DNA from: DAISIL01 sp036822015
GTDB taxonomy: Bacteria; Bacteroidota; Bacteroidia; Cytophagales; Bernardetiaceae
DNA length: 40,061 nt
Reading direction: 5' to 3'
Assembly: GCA_036822015.1 (NCBI GenBank)
Contig: DAISIL010000027.1
Span: forward strand, 1 to 40,061
The notes below the pieces were generated by a model that did no database searches, was not told where the DNA came from, and was given only the letters and a program-made list of their open reading frames with translations. This document shows, piece by piece, positions 32,150 to 40,061 of this stretch (positions are counted from its first letter, which is position 1; each line of letters starts with the position of its first letter). The position numbers and the translations under genes are program-made.

Positions 32150-33169
32150 ATGCAATACAAACTCTTTGGAAAAAGCGGGCTGCGGGTCTCCGAACTCTGC
32201 CTCGGAACGATGACTTTTGGCACCGAATGGGGAACCGGCACCGACTACGCCGGAAGTAAAGCCATCTTTGATGCCTTCGTGGAGGCAGGCGGAAACTTCT
32301 TCGATACCGCCAACCGCTACACCGAAGGCACTAGCGAGCGATGGCTCGGGGAGTTTATCGCCCATGATCGAGATGCCTTCGTGATCGCGACCAAATACTC
32401 CCTCTACGAACGCTCCGATACCCCCACCGGCTCGGGCAACAGCCGCAGCAACCTCCGCCGAACCGTCGAAAAAAGCCTCCAACGCCTCAAGACCGACTAC
32501 ATCGACCTCCTTTGGCTCCATGCCTGGGACTTCACCACACCCGTAGAGGAGGTCATGCGCAGCCTCGATGATCTCATCACGGCCGGCAAGGTGCATTACA
32601 TCGGCATCTCCGATACGCCCGCCTGGATCGTGGCCCGGGCCAATACCCTGTCCGAGCTACGCGGCTGGGCTGCCTTTGTGGGGCTGCAAGTGGAGTATAG
32701 CCTGATCGAACGCACGCCCGAGCGCGAGCTGCTCCCGATGGCGCAGGCCTTCGGGATGAGCGTTACGCCCTGGTCGCCCATAGGGGCAGGTCTCCTGACG
32801 GGCAAATACAACGACGGCATCCCCGAGGCGGCACGGCTCTCGGCCCAGAGCAAAAAACTCACCCCCAAAAATCTCGAAACCGCCCGACTTGTGGGTCAGA
32901 TCGCCCAGGAGCTAGGTATCCCGCCCGTGCAGGTGGCCTTGCGTTGGGTCATGGCACAAAGCCCGTCGATGATTCCCATCGTGGGGGCCCGTCGTGTCGA
33001 TCAGCTCCGCGAATCTTTGGGCGTATGTGAGCAAGACCTTGACCCCGAACACCTCCAACAGCTCAACGCCGCCACGGCCATTCCCCTGGGCTTCCCCCAC
33101 GAGTTCTTGGCCTCCGATCATGTGCGCAAGCTCACCTTCGGTGATTTTTACGACAAAATCCAATATTGA
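32150..33169 (+). CDS. Aldo/keto reductase
   Basis: A 339-residue NADPH-dependent oxidoreductase of the AKR (beta/alpha)8 family. The catalytic tetrad is complete: Asp52 (FFDTANRY), Tyr57, Lys82 (IATKYS) and His124 (LLWLHAWD). Family signatures GKSGLRVSELCLGTMTFG (~7-24), LGLQVEYSL-like ~VGLQVEYSLIERTPERELL, and SMIPIVGARRVDQL (NADPH-phosphate loop) are present. It resembles the YghZ/Tas-like general aldehyde or ketone reductases; the true substrate is unknown. Its TGA shares its last base with the thiL start (33169), placing it first in a run of overlapping genes. Confidence 0.93.
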   Translation: MQYKLFGKSGLRVSELCLGTMTFGTEWGTGTDYAGSKAIFDAFVEAGGNFFDTANRYTEGTSERWLGEFIAHDRDAFVIATKYSLYERSDTPTGSGNSRSNLRRTVEKSLQRLKTDYIDLLWLHAWDFTTPVEEVMRSLDDLITAGKVHYIGISDTPAWIVARANTLSELRGWAAFVGLQVEYSLIERTPERELLPMAQAFGMSVTPWSPIGAGLLTGKYNDGIPEAARLSAQSKKLTPKNLETARLVGQIAQELGIPPVQVALRWVMAQSPSMIPIVGARRVDQLRESLGVCEQDLDPEHLQQLNAATAIPLGFPHEFLASDHVRKLTFGDFYDKIQY

Positions 33170-34227
33170 TGGCCCACCGTACCGAAATCAGTACCCTCGG
33201 AGAGTTTGGCTTGATCGAACGCCTCCAAGCCCAGGTCAAACTCCAACAGCCGACCACTCAAAAAGGTATCGGCGATGATGCCGCCGTGATTGCTCCGCGT
33301 GCGGGGCAGCAGTTTGTCGTCTCTACCGATATGCTGGTGGAGCAGATTCACTTCGATTTGAGTTTTCATCCCTTGCGGCATTTGGGCTACAAGGCCGCCG
33401 TTGTCAATTTCTCCGACATCGCGGCAATGAACGCCTTACCCGAGCAACTTACCCTTAGTCTGGCGATCAGCAACCGGTTTTCTCTTGAGGCTGTTGAGGA
33501 GTTGTTTGCTGGTGTGCTGCTGGCCTGTGAGCGGTATCACGTGGACTTGGTGGGCGGCGATACGACCTCCTCACCGCGTGGGTTGATCCTTTCCCTGACG
33601 GCCATCGGGCAGGCGCCCCCCGAGCAGATCGTTTATCGCAATGGAGCCAAAGTAGGTGATCTCTTATGTGTTACGGGTGATTTGGGTGGAGCGTATATGG
33701 GGTTACAACTCCTCAACCGCGAAAAGCAAGTTTTTCTGCAAAACCCCAATGAGCAGCCCGATTTGAGCGGACATGACTACGTCCTGGGGCGGTATCTCAA
33801 GCCTGAGGCCCGCACCGACATCGTCCGTCATTTTCTGGATCAGGGCGTGCGCCCAACGGCGATGCTGGATATTTCGGATGGACTTTCCTCCGAAACGCTC
33901 CATCTCTGCCAGCAGTCCGGGGTAGGGGTGATGCTCTACGAAAAAAACATCCCCGTCGATTTTCGTACCGAGCAAAGCCTCGAGCCGTTTCCTTTTGGTG
34001 CCATGACGGCGGCCCTGCACGGGGGCGATGAGTACGAGCTGCTCTTTACGATTGATCCGGCCGATCATGCCAAACTCGAACATCACCCCGACATCCACTT
34101 TATCGGGCATTGCTTGCCTGCCGAGGAGGGCTGCCACCTCACGATGCGCTCCGAGCAGGTAGTCAAGCTCCAGGCCCAGGGCTGGAACCATTTCCAACAA
34201 AACACCAACAAAGAAGACGATGCGTAA
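33169..34227 (+). CDS. thiL: Thiamine-monophosphate kinase
   Basis: Phosphorylates thiamine monophosphate to the active diphosphate using ATP. From the ATG at 33169 it has 352 residues; a TTG three bases earlier is not needed. The PurM-like fold shows GIGDDAAVI (~34-42), STDMLVEQIHFDL (~51-63), VDLVGGDTTSSPRG (~128-141), VTGDLGGAYMGLQLL (~168-182) and AMLDISDGLSSE (~230-241), with the acidic metal and phosphate ligands of ThiL intact. It overlaps the aldo/keto reductase by one base and the ftsE-like gene by 8 bases. Other thi genes are not in the window. Confidence 0.95.
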   Translation: MAHRTEISTLGEFGLIERLQAQVKLQQPTTQKGIGDDAAVIAPRAGQQFVVSTDMLVEQIHFDLSFHPLRHLGYKAAVVNFSDIAAMNALPEQLTLSLAISNRFSLEAVEELFAGVLLACERYHVDLVGGDTTSSPRGLILSLTAIGQAPPEQIVYRNGAKVGDLLCVTGDLGGAYMGLQLLNREKQVFLQNPNEQPDLSGHDYVLGRYLKPEARTDIVRHFLDQGVRPTAMLDISDGLSSETLHLCQQSGVGVMLYEKNIPVDFRTEQSLEPFPFGAMTAALHGGDEYELLFTIDPADHAKLEHHPDIHFIGHCLPAEEGCHLTMRSEQVVKLQAQGWNHFQQNTNKEDDA

Positions 34228-34927
34228 TTTTCCCGTTTTATTGACCCAAGACCTCCGTATTGGCTACGAAGAAAGCGTTGTTTTTCCGTCTGTTAGCTTG
34301 TCGGTGGCTAAGGGAGAGTTTGTTTATTTGATCGGTAAGACGGGCAGTGGTAAGAGTTCGCTCTTGAAGGCACTTTATGCCGACCTGCCGATCTCCGAAG
34401 GTCAGGTAACGATTGCGGGCTATCGCCTGGATGACCTAAGAGCAGAGGAGTTGCCTTTTTTGCGCCGCAAAATCGGTATCGTTTTTCAGGATTTTCAGTT
34501 GTTCATGGATCGCAGTGTGGCTGATAATCTACGTTTTGTCCTGAAAGCCATCGGTTGGACGGACAAGGCGGCCATTGCCCAGCGCATCTCCGAAACCCTC
34601 GAGAAAGTGGGATTGGGCGAGGCACTTTTCAAGATGCCGCATCAGCTTTCGGGCGGGGAGCAGCAACGCCTTTCCATCGCCCGAGCCTTGCTCAACGATC
34701 CCTTGATCCTGATTGCGGACGAACCCACAGGTAACCTTGACCCAACGGTAGCCGACGACATCCTGGCTCTTTTTGTGCGCATCAACCAGGAAGCCCAGAC
34801 AGCCGTCCTGATGGCGACCCACAACCACAGCTTTTTGCGTAAGCATCCAGCCCGAGTGCTGTACTGCGAAAACGGACAAGTAACCGACATCGACCGCGAA
34901 CTGGTCTTACAAAAAATGACCGCCTGA
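34220..34927 (+). CDS. ftsE: FtsE-like ABC transporter ATP-binding protein
   Basis: A 235-residue ABC ATPase. It has Walker A GKTGSGKSS (~39-47), Q-loop FQDFQLF, signature LSGGEQQRLSIARAL, Walker B LILIADEPTGNLD and switch His in MATHNHSFL. FQDFQLFMDRSVADNLRF closely fits FtsE, which with the membrane protein FtsX controls peptidoglycan hydrolases at division. No ftsX gene is next to it; in Bacteroidota the two are often apart. A LolD/MacB-type exporter ATPase is the main alternative. It overlaps thiL by 8 bases and menA by one, so it is tied to vitamin and quinone genes only by transcription. Confidence 0.85.
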   Translation: MRNFPVLLTQDLRIGYEESVVFPSVSLSVAKGEFVYLIGKTGSGKSSLLKALYADLPISEGQVTIAGYRLDDLRAEELPFLRRKIGIVFQDFQLFMDRSVADNLRFVLKAIGWTDKAAIAQRISETLEKVGLGEALFKMPHQLSGGEQQRLSIARALLNDPLILIADEPTGNLDPTVADDILALFVRINQEAQTAVLMATHNHSFLRKHPARVLYCENGQVTDIDRELVLQKMTA

Positions 34928-35814
34928 TGAAACACTGGATTGAAGCCTTTCGCCTTCGTACCTTACCCTTAGCCTGGGCTTGTATCGGGATGGGGGGTAT
35001 CCTGGCCCAGCAACTGCTAAGCCCCAGTTTTGGGCTTATCCTGCTCACGGCTACGCTGTTGCAGATACTTTCCAATCTGGCCAACGACTACGGCGACTTC
35101 AAGAGCGGTGTCGATGGAAAGGAGCGCGTTGGGCCCCAGCGCACCGTTCAGGCAGGTAAGATCACGGCGGGGGCGATGCGCCAAATGATGGTTGTTTTTG
35201 CTATCCTCTCCCTGGTCAGTGGTTTGTCTTTGCTTTGGCTAACGACCCGCCACGACGGACGGGCTTTTTTGATCTTTCTGGGGCTTGGTCTAGCCGCCAT
35301 TGCGGCTGCGATCACCTACACGGTAGGTAAGCGGCCTTACGGCTATGTCGGCTTGGGTGATCTTTCGGTGATGCTCTTCTTTGGATGGATCGGTGTGGGG
35401 GGGACGTACTTTTTGCTGACCCTTTCGTGGGAATGGCTCATTTTGTTGCCCGCCACGACCTGCGGGGCCCTGGCTACCGGTGTCCTGAACCTGAACAACA
35501 TCCGCGACATCGAAGCCGACCGCCGCACCGGCAAACGCTCCCTGCCCGTGCGTATGGGAAGACCCCTGGCAGTGGGCTATCACCACGGGCTGCTCTTGCT
35601 TGCCGTAGCCGCGACGGGGGGGTATCTCTGGCTCACACACGCATCCGTAAGCGGATGGCTGCCTTTGCTTGCCTCGCCGCTGCTGCTGCGCAATGCCCTG
35701 GCCGTACAGCGCATCCACGATCCCAAAGGCCTCGATCCCTATCTCAAACAACTGGCCCTGACGACCCTCCTCTGGGTAATCTTGTTTGGCATCGGACAAC
35801 AACATTTTTTTTGA
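34927..35814 (+). CDS. menA: 1,4-dihydroxy-2-naphthoate polyprenyltransferase
   Basis: An integral-membrane UbiA-family enzyme that attaches the polyprenyl tail to 1,4-dihydroxy-2-naphthoate, the membrane step of menaquinone synthesis. 295 residues, about eight membrane segments. The two Asp-rich motifs are NDYGDFKSGVD (~56-66) and NNIRDIEADRRTGKRSL (~190-206), which bind the prenyl diphosphate and magnesium. The start RTLPLAWACIGMG fits MenA rather than UbiA. It starts on the last base of the ftsE-like gene. No other men genes are in the window. The DUF2339 gene begins 45 bases after. Confidence 0.94.
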   Translation: MKHWIEAFRLRTLPLAWACIGMGGILAQQLLSPSFGLILLTATLLQILSNLANDYGDFKSGVDGKERVGPQRTVQAGKITAGAMRQMMVVFAILSLVSGLSLLWLTTRHDGRAFLIFLGLGLAAIAAAITYTVGKRPYGYVGLGDLSVMLFFGWIGVGGTYFLLTLSWEWLILLPATTCGALATGVLNLNNIRDIEADRRTGKRSLPVRMGRPLAVGYHHGLLLLAVAATGGYLWLTHASVSGWLPLLASPLLLRNALAVQRIHDPKGLDPYLKQLALTTLLWVILFGIGQQHFF

Positions 35815-35837
35815 TAACAAAAAAAGAAGTATATTGC
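35811..35837 (+). promoter_or_regulatory. Candidate promoter of the DUF2339 gene
   Basis: TTG (35811-35813, over the menA stop), a 16-base A-rich spacer, then TATATTGC (35830-35837), 22 bases before the ATG. It shares the TAnnTTGC form seen upstream of thrS, the amidohydrolase and the ComA-type gene. Confidence 0.35.
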
Positions 35838-35859
35838 TGGGCATAATCTCCGTCCGTGC

Positions 35860-38463
35860 ATGAAAAAGAGAAAAATCACCCCGGCAGCTCCTAAGGACAT
35901 CCGTGAACTCAAGCGCACCATCCAACGCTTCAAGGATACGGTCAATGAACACCGCGACGACATCTGGTACGAACCCGAGGGATACCTCGAGGTCAAGAAC
36001 GACGACCTATACCGCAACCTCGAAACCGAAAGCGATCTGACCAAAGGAGACGTGGACTTAGACCTGCGGGCCAATATCTTTCAGCGCTATTTTGATGAAG
36101 AGGAGCAGCAAAAAAAAACAGCCCTGCCGGCAGCCAAGACCCTCCCACGGGAGGAAGCCGATCAGGTCATCCCGATCATTTCGGGGGATGACGTAAATGA
36201 GCAGGAACGCGCCATGTATCTGGGAGATGAGATCATCGGCGAAACCGACTCGGGTAGCCTCGAACTGACCGAAGACCTCACCAAAAAATACCAACAGTTT
36301 AAGGGTAACGCCCTGGCAGAGAGCCGAAACGCCAAAAAACCACCAACGATTGAAGCCCGAAGCCGCGAAATTTTGGAGAAATACCGGAAGGACTTTGAAC
36401 TCCAGCTCGGGGGAGGGTTCCTGAACAAAATCGGACTCCTTTTCCTTGTCATTGGGGTTATCTGGCTGGTCAATTACGGCATCGACGAGGGATTTATCAA
36501 CCAGTGGGGGCAAGTCCTGATTACCTTAGCAGCAGCGGGGGGGCTGCTTACGCTGGCACACTTTCAGCGCAAGAGCCGCTTCTTGAGCGCAACAACGGCC
36601 GGGGTCGGGATAGCCCTGGCATACTATGCGGGCTTGCTATATTTCGATTTTTTTCTGGCTCGAGATGGCTATATTCCTTTTGGTGAGCAGGTGATTGCCT
36701 TCACGATCAACCTCTTGATTACATCGGTGGCCGTTGTACAGGCACTCTCCTACCAACGCCGGACGATGGCCATATTTGGGATGCTGGGAGGCTACTTGAT
36801 GCCCGCTTTTGTGAGCGTGGACGAGACGAGTAACTACTTGTTCTTTGGGTATTTGCTGCTCATCAATATCGGATTTTTGGTGGTTTCGTTTCGTAAGCAG
36901 TGGAGTACGATCAACTTGATGACCTTTACGGCTTCACTGATTATTTTTGGTAGTTGGTCGATCTCTCACGATATGAATATCGGGGATAACGCCTCGGTGG
37001 CACTGATTTTTGGTACGCTGTACTACCTCACCTTTTTGGTTATGAATGTTGTTCATTCGTTGCGGGGCGGACAAAACTTGGAAGCTATCAATTTTATTTT
37101 GCTGATTATCAATACAGTATTTTATTTCCTGACAACGATAAAAGTCCTAATCCAGATAGATGCAGACCCATTTTATTTTAGTTTCTTTGCTTTTGGCTTA
37201 ACGGCATTTAATTATTTGTATGCTTATGTACTTTACAAAAACAATAGCGAGGATTTCAAACTCCTCAATACGGTCATTTTTATTTCGGTGCTTTCGGCGA
37301 CGGCAGCTGCGCCGCTGCTTCTGGAGGGAGCCGATTTGTTGAGTTTGCTCTGGTCGGTGGAGGCGGTTGTACTGGCGTACCTGGGCTTGAGGATCGGACT
37401 GAATATCTTGAAGTCGCTCTCGCTCGTGATGCTGTTCTTGTCCCTGATCGCGATGCTGGTGCAGTGGTACATCTCGTACACCCATGCTTGGGTGCAGTTT
37501 CTCGAAAACACAGCCGTCCTGACCGCCCTAGCCATGATGGCAGCGGTGCTGTTGATCTGGGGTGCTGTCCGTAGGCACGATGCCGAGGAGCATTTTGGCT
37601 TGCTCCGCATAGATGTCTTTCGGGATGTACTGATGGTCTTGTTTCTGACGATCCTACTCTTGATCGTAAACCTGGAACTGATTATCCACTCGACGAGCAA
37701 CTTTGGGAGCGTGCATTTGCGAAACATCCTCATCAACGGCTGGCATATCCTTTTTGTGGTGGTGCTTTGGCAGTTGCGGCGTTTTTTGGGGCTGCCCAAC
37801 ATGGAACGCAGTGTGCTGGTGTTTTTTGTGGTCGTGATTATGTCCTACTTTGCCCTGGTCTTGCCTAGCACGATCTCGCTACGGGAGGCTTATGTACGCG
37901 GGCTGGAGTATGCCGCCAGAGGGATATTGGTGTCACAAGAAAATGCCCTCCGCGATTTTCTGCTGCATTACCTCAACCTGGCGGCCCTCCTGACGGGGCT
38001 GGTCGTGGCTGTGCGGGTAGCCTACCGAATGCAGGGCAAAGACAGCGTGGCTTTTTCTACGCTTACCTATATGGCTAGTGTTTTGTTTTTTATCCAAATC
38101 AGCATCGAATATTGGCATGTCTTTGATTTGTTGCAATATCACCTGCCGCCCGAAGTATATGATAGCCGCCGCAAGGTAGGCTTTATCTTAGTTTGGCTTT
38201 TGACTTTCCTTTCCTTCATCTTGTTGGGCATCCAGACACACACCAAAGAACTCCGCCTGATGTCGCTCTTTGTTTTTGCTTTCACGTTGAGTAAGTTCTT
38301 GCTCGTGGACTTCTGGTTGATGAGTACGTTGGGGCGGATCATCTCGTTTTTGGTCATCGGTGGGATTACCATTATCGTTTCATTGCTTTACAACCAGCTA
38401 CGCGAGGTCATCATTAGGGGTGAACTTGAAGCCTTGACACCACCAGATCAAGAAGATAACTAG
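35860..38463 (+). CDS. Giant DUF2339-family membrane protein
   Basis: An 867-residue protein. Residues ~1-175 are soluble, charged and partly coiled (KDIRELKRTIQRFKDTV, with Glu-rich stretches). From ~178 (LGGGFLNKIGLLFLVIGVIWLVNYGID) the rest is some twenty or more membrane segments to near the end. NKIGxxxLVxGVxxLVxYxID is the DUF2339 hallmark. Function is unknown; the family is widespread in Bacteroidota and Proteobacteria and is thought to be envelope-related. It lies between menA and the gamma-glutamyltransferase gene, 26 bases before the latter, so the two may be co-transcribed. No enzymatic motif is seen. Confidence 0.85.
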   Translation: MKKRKITPAAPKDIRELKRTIQRFKDTVNEHRDDIWYEPEGYLEVKNDDLYRNLETESDLTKGDVDLDLRANIFQRYFDEEEQQKKTALPAAKTLPREEADQVIPIISGDDVNEQERAMYLGDEIIGETDSGSLELTEDLTKKYQQFKGNALAESRNAKKPPTIEARSREILEKYRKDFELQLGGGFLNKIGLLFLVIGVIWLVNYGIDEGFINQWGQVLITLAAAGGLLTLAHFQRKSRFLSATTAGVGIALAYYAGLLYFDFFLARDGYIPFGEQVIAFTINLLITSVAVVQALSYQRRTMAIFGMLGGYLMPAFVSVDETSNYLFFGYLLLINIGFLVVSFRKQWSTINLMTFTASLIIFGSWSISHDMNIGDNASVALIFGTLYYLTFLVMNVVHSLRGGQNLEAINFILLIINTVFYFLTTIKVLIQIDADPFYFSFFAFGLTAFNYLYAYVLYKNNSEDFKLLNTVIFISVLSATAAAPLLLEGADLLSLLWSVEAVVLAYLGLRIGLNILKSLSLVMLFLSLIAMLVQWYISYTHAWVQFLENTAVLTALAMMAAVLLIWGAVRRHDAEEHFGLLRIDVFRDVLMVLFLTILLLIVNLELIIHSTSNFGSVHLRNILINGWHILFVVVLWQLRRFLGLPNMERSVLVFFVVVIMSYFALVLPSTISLREAYVRGLEYAARGILVSQENALRDFLLHYLNLAALLTGLVVAVRVAYRMQGKDSVAFSTLTYMASVLFFIQISIEYWHVFDLLQYHLPPEVYDSRRKVGFILVWLLTFLSFILLGIQTHTKELRLMSLFVFAFTLSKFLLVDFWLMSTLGRIISFLVIGGITIIVSLLYNQLREVIIRGELEALTPPDQEDN

Positions 38464-38489
38464 TAACATAAAACTAACGAAACCGATTG

Positions 38490-40061
38490 ATGCACACAAA
38501 ATTTTTCTCTCTCCTACTACTGCTTTCCTTTTTTCTGATCGACGGATTATCCGCCCAAGACCGCGTTACGGGCAGGAGTTTTGCCACGCGCTCCGAGGTC
38601 ATCGCCTCCAATGGCATGGTCGCGACAAGCCACCCGCTGGCTACCCAAATCGGGCTAGACATCCTCAAACAGGGCGGATCGGCCATAGACGCTGCCATTG
38701 CGGCTAACGCTGCCCTGGGCTTGATGGAACCCACCGGCTGCGGCATCGGAGGAGACCTCTTTGCTATCGTTTGGGATGCCAAAACACAAAAACTATACGG
38801 ACTCAATGCCAGTGGACGCTCCCCGGAAAAACTGACCTTAGCTTTTTTCAAAGAAAAAGGCTACACAAAGATTCCCGCTTATGGCCCCCTTCCGGTGAGC
38901 GTCCCCGGGGCGGTTGATGGTTGGTTTTCTCTCCATGAGCGGTTCGGAAAACTCAAGATGGAGCAGGTGCTGGCCCCTGCCATCGAGTACGCCGAAGAGG
39001 GTTTTCCCGTAACGGAACTGATTGCTTACTACCTTGGGCGATCGGTGGATTTCTTTGCTGCCAAATATCCCAATGTCAAAGAGACCTACGGTATCTACGA
39101 TGGAAAAGCTCCCCAAAAAGGACAAATATTTAAAAATCCTGACCTGGCCAAGACCTACAGGCAACTAGCCAAAGAAGGCAGAGACGCTTACTACAAAGGT
39201 CAGATCGCTAAGACAATCACCGACTTTGTGCAGGGGCAGGGCGGCTTCCTGTCGATGGAGGATTTCAAAAACCATCAGTCCGAGTGGGTAGAGCCAGTCT
39301 CGACCAACTACAGAGGCTATGACGTTTGGGAACTCCCCCCCAATGGGCAGGGCATTGCGGCTTTGCAGATGCTCAATATCTTAGAAGGCTTTGACTTCTC
39401 GAAGATTGCTTACGGCAGTGCCGAGCATATCCACCTCTTCGTGGAAGCCAAAAAATTGGCCTTTGAAGACCGAGCCAAATACTACGCTGATCCGGCATTT
39501 CATCAGATACCCGTCCAGGAACTGATCGCCAAATCCTATGCCGAGGAACGCCGAAAGCTCATCCAGCCGCAACGGGCCCGCACCGACTACCAGGCCGGTG
39601 AGCTAAGCAAAGGAGAAACGATTTATCTGACGGCCGCCGACTCGGCAGGCAATATGATCTCTTTGATACAGAGCAACTACCGTGGGATGGGATCGGGGAT
39701 GGTACCCACGGGGCTGGGCTTCATGCTCCAGGATAGGGGTGAGTTGTTTTCCTTGAACGAAGGCGAGTGGAATACCTACGCCCCCAAAAAACGCCCTTTC
39801 CACACCATCATTCCGGCATTTATCACCAAAGACGGCAAGCCTTTCGTGAGTTTTGGGGTGATGGGAGGGGATTTTCAGCCCATGGGACACGTACAGATCG
39901 TGATGAATCTGATTGACTTCGGGATGAACTTGCAGGAGGCCGGTGATGCGCCCCGTATCGATCATACGGGATCAAGCTCACCCACCGGAGAGGGGCAAGA
40001 TCCCAACGGCGGCGAAATTCGCCTCGAGAGCGGCTTTGATTATCAAGTCATTCGAGAACTT
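38490..40061 (+). CDS. ggt: Gamma-glutamyltransferase, cut by the window end
   Basis: A partial gene: 524 codons from the ATG at 38490, with no stop before 40061 (family length about 560-580). It has a signal peptide (~1-25, LLLLLSFFLIDGLSAQ), so it acts in the periplasm. The family's large-subunit motifs are GMVATSHPLATQIG, DAAIAANAALGLMEPTGCGIGGD and VSVPGAVDGWFSLHERFGK. The autoprocessing and catalytic Thr is at ~377 in GETIYLT, the first residue of the small subunit, followed by DSAGNMISLIQSNYRGMGSG. It hydrolyses or transfers the gamma-glutamyl group of glutathione and similar peptides. YwrD-like branch is possible, as the small-subunit motif reads TIYLT rather than TTHYSV. Confidence 0.92.
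   Translation, partial: MHTKFFSLLLLLSFFLIDGLSAQDRVTGRSFATRSEVIASNGMVATSHPLATQIGLDILKQGGSAIDAAIAANAALGLMEPTGCGIGGDLFAIVWDAKTQKLYGLNASGRSPEKLTLAFFKEKGYTKIPAYGPLPVSVPGAVDGWFSLHERFGKLKMEQVLAPAIEYAEEGFPVTELIAYYLGRSVDFFAAKYPNVKETYGIYDGKAPQKGQIFKNPDLAKTYRQLAKEGRDAYYKGQIAKTITDFVQGQGGFLSMEDFKNHQSEWVEPVSTNYRGYDVWELPPNGQGIAALQMLNILEGFDFSKIAYGSAEHIHLFVEAKKLAFEDRAKYYADPAFHQIPVQELIAKSYAEERRKLIQPQRARTDYQAGELSKGETIYLTAADSAGNMISLIQSNYRGMGSGMVPTGLGFMLQDRGELFSLNEGEWNTYAPKKRPFHTIIPAFITKDGKPFVSFGVMGGDFQPMGHVQIVMNLIDFGMNLQEAGDAPRIDHTGSSSPTGEGQDPNGGEIRLESGFDYQVIREL

Noticed and set aside
1..40061. CRISPR array, tRNA, rRNA or insertion sequence
   Set aside because: No regularly spaced repeats, no cloverleaf with a CCA-type end and no transposase-like frame were seen on either strand.

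Overview
This window comes from a member of the Bacteroidota, most likely of the Saprospiria/Saprospiraceae group. The signs are a very large secreted protein with a type IX secretion (T9SS) C-terminal sorting domain, a TPR/beta-propeller/OmpA protein of the PorE type, a Reg_prop/triple-Y sensor protein, Bacteroidota-style DUF983 and DUF2339 genes, MenA for menaquinone, weak ribosome binding sites, and -7 elements of the TAnnTTTG kind. The lineage call is inference from gene content; there is no rRNA or tRNA gene here to anchor it.

Positions 1-4480 form a visibly AT-rich accessory segment using AGA/ATA/TTA codons freely, unlike the GC-richer genes that follow. It begins with three plus-strand genes joined by ATGA stop/start overlaps: a divergent OmpA-like protein (open at the window edge), a membrane protein whose soluble N-terminus resembles an effector-associated domain (EAD11-like), and a secreted WD40-like/OmpA protein. 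This is the best candidate in the window for an undescribed system: a putative envelope-spanning assembly with a conflict-system-type adaptor domain on the cytoplasmic side. A small convergent LuxR-type HTH gene follows, then a two-gene nucleotidyltransferase/small-partner module.

Positions 4476-15751 hold mostly core genes: a 1000-residue Reg_prop sensor/regulator, thrS, a secreted protein with a caspase/clostripain-like His/Cys pair, a PspC-domain protein with a gamma-carbonic anhydrase, a DUF4177-like protein, a secreted M28 peptidase and a tandem amidohydrolase. Positions 15924-20732 encode a 1602-residue T9SS-exported multidomain surface protein, ended by a strong bidirectional terminator shared with a Glu/Leu/Phe/Val-type dehydrogenase.

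Positions 22097-24784 hold mtaB (tRNA methylthiotransferase) behind an orphan NtrC-family regulator. Positions 24881-27471 form a tight plus-strand cluster: a CxxC membrane protein, DUF983, a second secreted caspase-like protein and an M42 aminopeptidase. Positions 27520-30300 carry the PorE-like OmpA protein and a formylglycine-generating-enzyme-fold protein without the catalytic cysteine. Then come phosphosulfolactate synthase (ComA), pyrH, and a plus-strand run of aldo/keto reductase, thiL, ftsE-like ATPase, menA, a giant DUF2339 membrane protein and a gamma-glutamyltransferase cut by the window edge.

No stretch longer than about 190 bases lacks a gene. I saw no tRNA, rRNA, CRISPR array or insertion sequence.
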